NCBI GenBank assembly: GCA_964629335.1 | Contig: CAZVRH010000003.1 | Coordinates: forward strand, 1-64,000 | Direction of reading: 5' to 3' | From: CACPJA01 sp964629335 | Lineage (GTDB): Bacteria; Pseudomonadota; Gammaproteobacteria; Steroidobacterales; UBA11654 | DNA length: 64,000 nucleotides | Shown here: positions 58,487 to 64,000 of the stretch, piece by piece | Position numbering within the stretch: the first letter of the stretch is position 1 | Layout: the number at the start of each line of letters is the position of its first letter | The notes under the pieces: generated by a model | Database searches by the model: none | What the model saw: only the letters and a program-made list of their open reading frames with translations | Told to the model about the DNA's origin: nothing | Program-made: the position numbers and the translations under genes

Positions 58487-60468
58487 GTACCGCCTTCTTA
58501 AATGTTGCTCTTCAAACCCCTGTTGATACTCTTTTTGACTATACAATAAACACAACCTCAAAAATAAAACCCAAAGTTGGGCAGCGTGTGTTGGTTCCGT
58601 TTGGAAAAAACAAAAAGTTGGGTTTTATTCATTCTATTAGTAAAAGCTCTGTTGTGAACAACAATAAACTAAAACCCTTTTTAGAAATTATTGATGAGGA
58701 ACCAATAATTGATACAAAAACGAGAGCTATAATTGACTGGTGCTCCAATTATTATCATTACCCAATTGGAAGCATTTATGCCGGAGCGGTTCCAAAGTAC
58801 CTTAGAGAGTCTAAGTACCCAAAAGAACTAGAGAGCTTATTATTTAGCGGGGTTTTGGAAAAAAGAAAAAGCTTAACCAGTACTCAGAAAGCTGCCTTAA
58901 CCCAATGCGAAAAACACCTAAACAAGAATCGAGTTGTTCTGCTTAACGGAGTTACCGGAAGCGGAAAAACTGAAATATATATGAGACTAATAGAAAGGGA
59001 GCTATCGCAAGGCAACCAAGCCTTGTTCTTAGTGCCTGAAATTGGATTAACCCCTCAGGTTTCATTTGTTTTAACAGATCGTTTTGGTGATATGGTAAAT
59101 ATTTTACATTCTGGAACAAGCCCAAAACAAAGAGCTAAAATATGGCTTGGGGCACAACAAGGTAAAATACAGCTGGTGGTAGGAACAAGATCTGCGATTT
59201 TCACCCCTTTTTCATCTCTAGGAATTATCGTGGTTGATGAAGAGCACGACCAATCTTACAAGCAACAAAACGGGCTAATGTATTCAGCAAGAGACTTGGC
59301 GGTAGTAAAAACAAAAGAACATGGTTCACGATTGGTTTTGGGTTCAGCTACACCTTCTTTTGAGACTCTATACAATACAGAAACTAAAAAATATTGGTCT
59401 GTTGAAATGAGCCAACAGGTTTTTTCCACCCCTGCGCCCGAAACAAAAATTATAGATCTACGGGTTCATCAAACAAACAAGGGTTTAGCTCAACCTCTGA
59501 TTAATCACATCAAATCTCAACTCAAACAAAACAAACAAATCTTAGTCTACCTAAACAGGAGAGGTTATGCGCCACTAACCATGTGCCGCGAATGCGGGCA
59601 CATAGAAGAGTGTCCTAGATGTGATAGTAGTTTGGTGTTACATAAAAAAAACATGTTTTTAAAATGCCATCACTGTGTTTTTGAAAAACCTGCTCCTGAT
59701 TCATGCAATCTCTGTGATTCAGAGAATATTGTTTTAGGGAAAGGCACACAAAAGATCGAAGAACGCTTACAAGAAGAATTTCCTAAAGAGGTTATTTTAA
59801 GGATAGATCGCGACTCAACACGCTCCATAAAAAAAAGGGAGGCTGTTTTTGAGTCAGCGCGCAGTGGAAAGGCTAAAATCCTAATAGGAACACAAATGTT
59901 AACCAAGGGGCATGATTTTCCAAGCTTATCAATGGTGGCTATAGTAAACGCTGATCAAGGCATGTTTGGCAGTGATTTTAGGAGTGGAGAGAGGTTTGCC
60001 CAGCATTTTTTTCAAGCCTCTGGTCGTGCTGGCAGAAGAGGTGAAAGAGGCTTGGTCGTAATACAAACAAACAACCCTGACAACTTTTTACTTAAAGAGA
60101 TTATAAATAAGGATTATAAGTCTTTTTACTTGAACGCAATTAAAGAAAGAAAGGACAGATGGCCCCCTTACAATGGGGCTGCTTTAATAAGAGCCGAGTC
60201 AACAAAGAAAACAAGGGTGTTTAATTTTTTATCTAAAATAACTGCCTTTGGTGGCTCTATACCCAAGAACTCAACAATAATTTTAGGTCCTGTCTCTTCT
60301 CCAATAGAAAGAAAACTGGGAAAATACAGGGGCCAAATATTACTATTGAACACAAACAAAAAGGAACTACACAACACTATAAATAAAGTTTGTTTGTTTT
60401 TAGAAAAAAATAAGGGCAATAATATGATCAAATGGCAAATTGATGTAGACCCTCTGGATATGTCCTAA
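58483..60468 (+). CDS. priA: Primosomal replication protein N', helicase
   Basis: A 661-residue replication-restart helicase. N-terminal 3'BD domain (residues 1-105), Walker A GVTGSGKTEIYM near 158-169, Walker B VVDEEHDQSYKQQ near 248-260, zinc cluster with paired CxxC motifs (CRECGHIEECPRC and later CNLCDSE) near 365-415, and helicase motif V/VI GTQMLTKGHDFP and QASGRAGRRGERG. It starts at TTG, overlapping the aminotransferase stop. Shorter than E. coli PriA (732) but complete in motifs. Confidence 0.95.
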   Translation: MSTAFLNVALQTPVDTLFDYTINTTSKIKPKVGQRVLVPFGKNKKLGFIHSISKSSVVNNNKLKPFLEIIDEEPIIDTKTRAIIDWCSNYYHYPIGSIYAGAVPKYLRESKYPKELESLLFSGVLEKRKSLTSTQKAALTQCEKHLNKNRVVLLNGVTGSGKTEIYMRLIERELSQGNQALFLVPEIGLTPQVSFVLTDRFGDMVNILHSGTSPKQRAKIWLGAQQGKIQLVVGTRSAIFTPFSSLGIIVVDEEHDQSYKQQNGLMYSARDLAVVKTKEHGSRLVLGSATPSFETLYNTETKKYWSVEMSQQVFSTPAPETKIIDLRVHQTNKGLAQPLINHIKSQLKQNKQILVYLNRRGYAPLTMCRECGHIEECPRCDSSLVLHKKNMFLKCHHCVFEKPAPDSCNLCDSENIVLGKGTQKIEERLQEEFPKEVILRIDRDSTRSIKKREAVFESARSGKAKILIGTQMLTKGHDFPSLSMVAIVNADQGMFGSDFRSGERFAQHFFQASGRAGRRGERGLVVIQTNNPDNFLLKEIINKDYKSFYLNAIKERKDRWPPYNGAALIRAESTKKTRVFNFLSKITAFGGSIPKNSTIILGPVSSPIERKLGKYRGQILLLNTNKKELHNTINKVCLFLEKNKGNNMIKWQIDVDPLDMS

Positions 60469-60477
60469 CTAAAAAAA

Positions 60478-62217
60478 ATGAAACCTGAGCTCAAACAATT
60501 ATTACAAGCTTCGATAGAAGATAGCGGCCTATTGAAAAAAAGCGCTGCCAAAAATACCAATATCGAAGTTAGCCGAGCCACCACATCGGATCACGGAGAT
60601 TTCTCGTCAAATATTGCTCTAAAACTTAGTCGTGAACTCAACCTAGCACCAACGGAAATTGCTCACACTATAGTCAAGACAATAAAAAGCCCGGTATGGC
60701 TTAAACAAATAGAGGTTGCTCCCCCGGGCTTTATTAACTTCTTCGTTGATGACAGAACAAAATCAGATCTATTGGCCTCCATCCTTGAACAAAAAAATGC
60801 TTATGGGGCGCTTCCCCTTGGTTCCCAAAAATCCATTCTCTTGGAGTTTGTTTCTTCAAACCCAACCGGACCTTTGCATGTGGGGCACGGTAGACATGCC
60901 GCTTACGGCGACTCTCTGGCAAATATCCTAAGAAAAGCGGGGCACACTGTTATCTCTGAATATTATATTAATGACTCAGGCAGACAAGTTGACATCCTTG
61001 CTTTAAGTGTTGTGGTTGGTTTGATAAATAAAACAAAACCTTTGTTGAAAACTCCTCAAGCCTGCTATCAAGGCCCTTACATCAAGAAGTTACTGGCCAC
61101 GATTCCCGAAAAAACAACCAAAGAAATTAATAAACTGGTTACCTCAGATTTGAAAGTTGTTGAGAAAGACAAAGATAAACAAGCAGACGCTTTGATTTCA
61201 ATAATTAAAAACTCTATTGGTGAATCCGTTTTTGAACAGTTAGCAGAAACTGTTGTTGAAAGAATGCTAAACATCATAAAATCTGACCTAGAAGGTTTTG
61301 GGGTGGTTTTTGATCACTGGATTTCAGAAAAATCTATGATTAAGGACTCTAAGATTAATAACGCCTTAGATTTGCTGAGCACAAAAAAAGCTTTGTTTGA
61401 GAAAGACGGTGCCACCTGGTTAAAAACAACTGTGCACGGCGACGATAAAGACAGGGTGGTCTTAAGAGAAGACGGAAGAAGCACCTATTTTGCCTCTGAT
61501 ATTGCTTACCATGCAGACAAAAAAGAAAGAGGGTTTGAGCTTCTAATAAATATTCTTGGTTCAGACCACCATGGATATATAAAACGACTAAAGAGCGGTC
61601 TTGCCTCGATGGGTTTTAACCCAAAAGATCTTGAAGTAATTCTCATGCAGTTTGTGACGCTCTATAGAGGAAAAAAGAAGATACAAATGTCTACAAGATC
61701 CGGGGATTTTGTTCCAATGAGAGACCTCTATGAGGAGGTTGGTGTCGATGCGGCGAGGTTTTTCTATGTTAGCAGGTCGTTTGATCAGCATTTAGACTTT
61801 GACCTGGAGCTAGCAAAAGAAGAAAGCAATAAAAACCCCGTTTATTATATTCAATACGCCAATGCACGAATCTCCAGCGTGTTGGGTGAAATACAAAACA
61901 AAGGCTATAAAAACGATTTATCGTTAGGGTTAGAGTTTGTTGGCTCACTTAAAAGTAAACATGAATCTGAATTGATCTCTATGCTACAAAACTACCCCGA
62001 GATAATAAAAAAATCAGCCGAACAAAGATCTGTGCATAAATTATGTAACTACTTAAAAGAAATCGCACAAATCTTCCACTCTTATTATGGATCACAAAAA
62101 TTTATCCTTAAGGATGATCAAATGAGAAACGCTAGGGTTGTTTTGTTGTGCTGTATTTCGATAGTTGTTCAAGACGGGTTAAAACTTCTTGGGGTTTCTT
62201 CTCCCTCTAAAATGTAA
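60478..62217 (+). CDS. argS: Arginyl-tRNA synthetase
   Basis: A 579-residue class I synthetase. The HIGH-type motif is in NPTGPLHVGHGRHAAYGD near 127-144, and the KMSKS-type motif is IQMSTRSGDFVPMRDL near 402-417, as in bacterial ArgRS. The anticodon-binding alpha-helical domain (DALR) follows to the end. It lies 9 bp after priA, so the two are cotranscribed. It converges on the ntrX-like gene with 3 bp between stops. Confidence 0.97.
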   Translation: MKPELKQLLQASIEDSGLLKKSAAKNTNIEVSRATTSDHGDFSSNIALKLSRELNLAPTEIAHTIVKTIKSPVWLKQIEVAPPGFINFFVDDRTKSDLLASILEQKNAYGALPLGSQKSILLEFVSSNPTGPLHVGHGRHAAYGDSLANILRKAGHTVISEYYINDSGRQVDILALSVVVGLINKTKPLLKTPQACYQGPYIKKLLATIPEKTTKEINKLVTSDLKVVEKDKDKQADALISIIKNSIGESVFEQLAETVVERMLNIIKSDLEGFGVVFDHWISEKSMIKDSKINNALDLLSTKKALFEKDGATWLKTTVHGDDKDRVVLREDGRSTYFASDIAYHADKKERGFELLINILGSDHHGYIKRLKSGLASMGFNPKDLEVILMQFVTLYRGKKKIQMSTRSGDFVPMRDLYEEVGVDAARFFYVSRSFDQHLDFDLELAKEESNKNPVYYIQYANARISSVLGEIQNKGYKNDLSLGLEFVGSLKSKHESELISMLQNYPEIIKKSAEQRSVHKLCNYLKEIAQIFHSYYGSQKFILKDDQMRNARVVLLCCISIVVQDGLKLLGVSSPSKM

Positions 62218-62220
62218 GAG

Positions 62221-63501
62221 CTAGTTTTTCTTTTTTTTGTAATCGATATCAAGAGACTGGAGTTTTCTGTAAAGGTTTGTTCTCTCCATGTTAACCCTTC
62301 GTGATAACTCACTTATTTTTCCTCCTACTAACTCCAGTTGTCTTGATAAAAAAGCTCTCTCAAATTGTTGTTTAGCGTCCTTCATGCTCAGCGTCATAAT
62401 ATTGCTCTCGATCAACAAATTTCCCCCAGGGCCTTGCAGTGTTAAGGTTTCTTCAATCTCCTCTACATTGACAATCTCTTTATCTTTTCTGAGCAGTAGC
62501 GCGTGCACCATATCTATAAGTTGTCTTATGTTTCCTGGCCAAGAGTATTTGGTCAGCATGTTTTGTGCTGCCAAGCTAAACCTTCTATAAGCAAGCCCTT
62601 CGTTTTCACTGAAATATTCGACGCACAGATCTAATAATTCAGGAACATCGTGCAGATATCTTCTTAATGGGGGAACATTTATGTTCTGGCTATTAGCGGA
62701 TGAAAAACTGGCCATGAGTTCTTCGTCATTGAGGCTTATATAGAACTGGAAACCATCATTAAAATAATTTTTTATGGTTTTTACCGCCTCCTCTTGAAGA
62801 GAACCTCTTAAAAGGTGGAGACCCTCTATAAAAATCCCTGCGTTTTTTAATCGGCCAATATGTTTATCAAGCTCTAAATAAAACACCTCAGGTTCTTTAT
62901 GGTCCACAGCAAGTAAGTTTAGCTGCAAGACATAAAAGTTAGTGTACTGCTTGTATTTCCTAAAATGTAAATATTTAGACCAGCCTTCTTTTTCGGTGCC
63001 GTCTTCACCAATCAAAAAAACAATGTCGTCTCCTATTTTCTCAACAATTGTGGCTTTAAAAATATCAGAGAACTTTTTACTGTTTTGTATTATGTAGGCC
63101 AAAATATTTTGTTGTTCTTGATGTTCTGCCTCCAAAAAAACAGTCTCTACTGTGTTAAGCAGCCTCTCAATTGAAATTGGTTTTTCAATAAAATCTAGTG
63201 CCCCGAGCTTTGTTGCCTCTATCGCTGTTTCTATGGTTGCGTGTCCAGAGATCATGATCACTGGGAACCTTTTTGCTTCTTCTGATGACCATTGTTTTAA
63301 TAAGCTAACCCCATCTTGGTCTGGCATCCATATATCTAGGAACACCAGATCTGGTGAATGAGTTAATGCAAGCTTTTTGGCTTCCTCTGCTGACGCAGCT
63401 GTTAATGTTTTGTAGCCCTCGTCATTAAGTATCTCTTTTATGATATTCCTTATTTCGGCTTCATCATCAACAACCAAAATTAATTTTTGTTTTTTATTCA
63501 T
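62221..63501 (-). CDS. ntrX: NtrX-like response regulator with degenerate AAA+ domain
   Basis: A 426-residue regulator: receiver domain (1-120) with Asp12/Asp13, phospho-acceptor Asp56 (LVFLDIWMPDQDG) and Lys107 (FIEKPIS); an AAA+ domain (about 140-360); and a Fis-type helix-turn-helix (about 385-420). The AAA+ domain has lost its function: Walker A is IGEDGTEKE instead of GESGTGKE, the Walker B Asp-Glu pair is absent, and no GAFTGA sigma-54 contact motif is found, while WPGNIRQL remains. So it probably acts by DNA binding rather than sigma-54 activation. It follows the sensor kinase directly. Confidence 0.88.
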   Translation of the reverse strand: MNKKQKLILVVDDEAEIRNIIKEILNDEGYKTLTAASAEEAKKLALTHSPDLVFLDIWMPDQDGVSLLKQWSSEEAKRFPVIMISGHATIETAIEATKLGALDFIEKPISIERLLNTVETVFLEAEHQEQQNILAYIIQNSKKFSDIFKATIVEKIGDDIVFLIGEDGTEKEGWSKYLHFRKYKQYTNFYVLQLNLLAVDHKEPEVFYLELDKHIGRLKNAGIFIEGLHLLRGSLQEEAVKTIKNYFNDGFQFYISLNDEELMASFSSANSQNINVPPLRRYLHDVPELLDLCVEYFSENEGLAYRRFSLAAQNMLTKYSWPGNIRQLIDMVHALLLRKDKEIVNVEEIEETLTLQGPGGNLLIESNIMTLSMKDAKQQFERAFLSRQLELVGGKISELSRRVNMERTNLYRKLQSLDIDYKKKKN

Positions 63502-64000
63502 TTATAGGTTTTCCTTTGTTGATACGGTCTCTGGTAACACAATGTGTATGCTTGCACCACTTGTGTTGTTTTGAATTTGGATGCTCCCCTGATGCTCGTC
63601 GATTATGTTTTTAACTATAGCCAACCCCAACCCTTTTCCTTTGGGCTTGGTTGATACGTAAGGCTCGAAGGCCTGATTAATTTTTTTCTTGTCAAAACCA
63701 ATGCCGTTGTCTTGTATTAACAACTCAACAAAGTTCTTGTTGTTTATTTTGGTTTTTTTGGTTGAAAGTATAATCTTGGGGTTCTTTATATCTCGGAGGG
63801 CCTCTATTGCGTTTTTCAAAAGGTTGTTCAAGATTTGTCTAAGTTTTTTTTCGTCGCCTTCGATAAAAACCTCTTCGGTTTGGCTTGTTTCAAACTCAAT
63901 GGCCTTATGGTTTTTGGAATATAAACCGACAGCTTCATCAATTATCCTAGAAACGCTTGTCCTTTTTATTTTTAAAGCTGGCTCCTCTGCAAACTTTCCA
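63502..64000 (-). CDS. ntrY: NtrY-like sensor histidine kinase, C-terminal fragment (continues past window)
   Basis: The frame is open to base 64000, so the N-terminal part lies outside the window. Visible are the end of the dimerisation region (GKFAEEPALKIK), the N box (RQILNNLLKNAIEAL), G1 (DNGIGFDKKKI) and G2 (GKGLGLAIVKNII) of the HATPase domain. The FxxxPxxxxK pattern before the N box is NtrY-like. The stop codon abuts the ntrX start (TAAATG). The partner regulator lacks sigma-54 activation motifs. Confidence 0.85.
   Translation of the reverse strand, partial: GKFAEEPALKIKRTSVSRIIDEAVGLYSKNHKAIEFETSQTEEVFIEGDEKKLRQILNNLLKNAIEALRDIKNPKIILSTKKTKINNKNFVELLIQDNGIGFDKKKINQAFEPYVSTKPKGKGLGLAIVKNIIDEHQGSIQIQNNTSGASIHIVLPETVSTKENL

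Overview
The window looks like chromosome of a low-GC, free-living marine gammaproteobacterium with a compact genome. Evidence: AT-rich coding sequence, very short intergenic gaps, a TonB-dependent receptor, alanine/glycine symporter, an rpoH, gltBD, pntAA/pntAB/pntB and priA-argS core of gammaproteobacterial type, and an NtrY/NtrX-like two-component pair. A SAR86-like or related planktonic lineage is plausible, but this is inferred from general character, not proven.

Layout. 1-2.4 kb: truncated tRNA-Phe, yggX, mutY and two unknown genes. 2.5-18.1 kb: an accessory catabolic region with a plus-strand run (bicupin, amidohydrolase, acyl-CoA ligase, DsbA/HCCA-isomerase-like protein, Tat-exported type II molybdoenzyme), an MFS transporter, a nitrilase, a Tat-exported spermidine-dehydrogenase-like flavoprotein, a small Ddn-like protein, a second nitrilase without its catalytic cysteine, a UbiD-type decarboxylase and a class III alcohol dehydrogenase. 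18.1-19.6 kb: a solitary, catalytically degenerate tyrosine recombinase bracketed by a perfect 15-bp direct repeat. 19.6-22.8 kb: SDR (ATT start), Rieske oxygenase, NmrA-like and GFA-like proteins. 22.9-27.3 kb: a probable purine uptake locus (NCS2 permease, TonB-dependent receptor with a long leader, purine phosphoribosyltransferase). 27.4-32.1 kb: minus-strand operon xthA-ampG-yjiH-like-serine hydrolase. 32.2-64 kb: housekeeping and central metabolism (pyrE, dut, rpmBG, mutM, ggt, coaD, rsmD, rpoH, trmB, gltBD, AGCS symporter, flavin reductase, gabD-like, MATE, acs, fructosamine kinase, HNH protein, pnt operon, aminotransferase, priA, argS, ntrXY-like).

How the genes may work together. The 2.5-22.8 kb region encodes enzymes for CoA activation, decarboxylation, C-N bond hydrolysis, amine oxidation, Rieske oxygenation and formaldehyde/aldehyde oxidation, with a dedicated importer. 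This suggests breakdown of a nitrogen-containing and possibly aromatic or methylated organic compound, but the substrate cannot be read from sequence. The clearest regulatory signal is a perfect 9-9-9 CIRCE operator (TTAGCACTC/GAGTGCTAA) 25 bp upstream of rpoH, which would place the heat-shock sigma factor under HrcA. Two genes (SDR and xthA) can be given family-standard N-termini only by starting at ATT codons.
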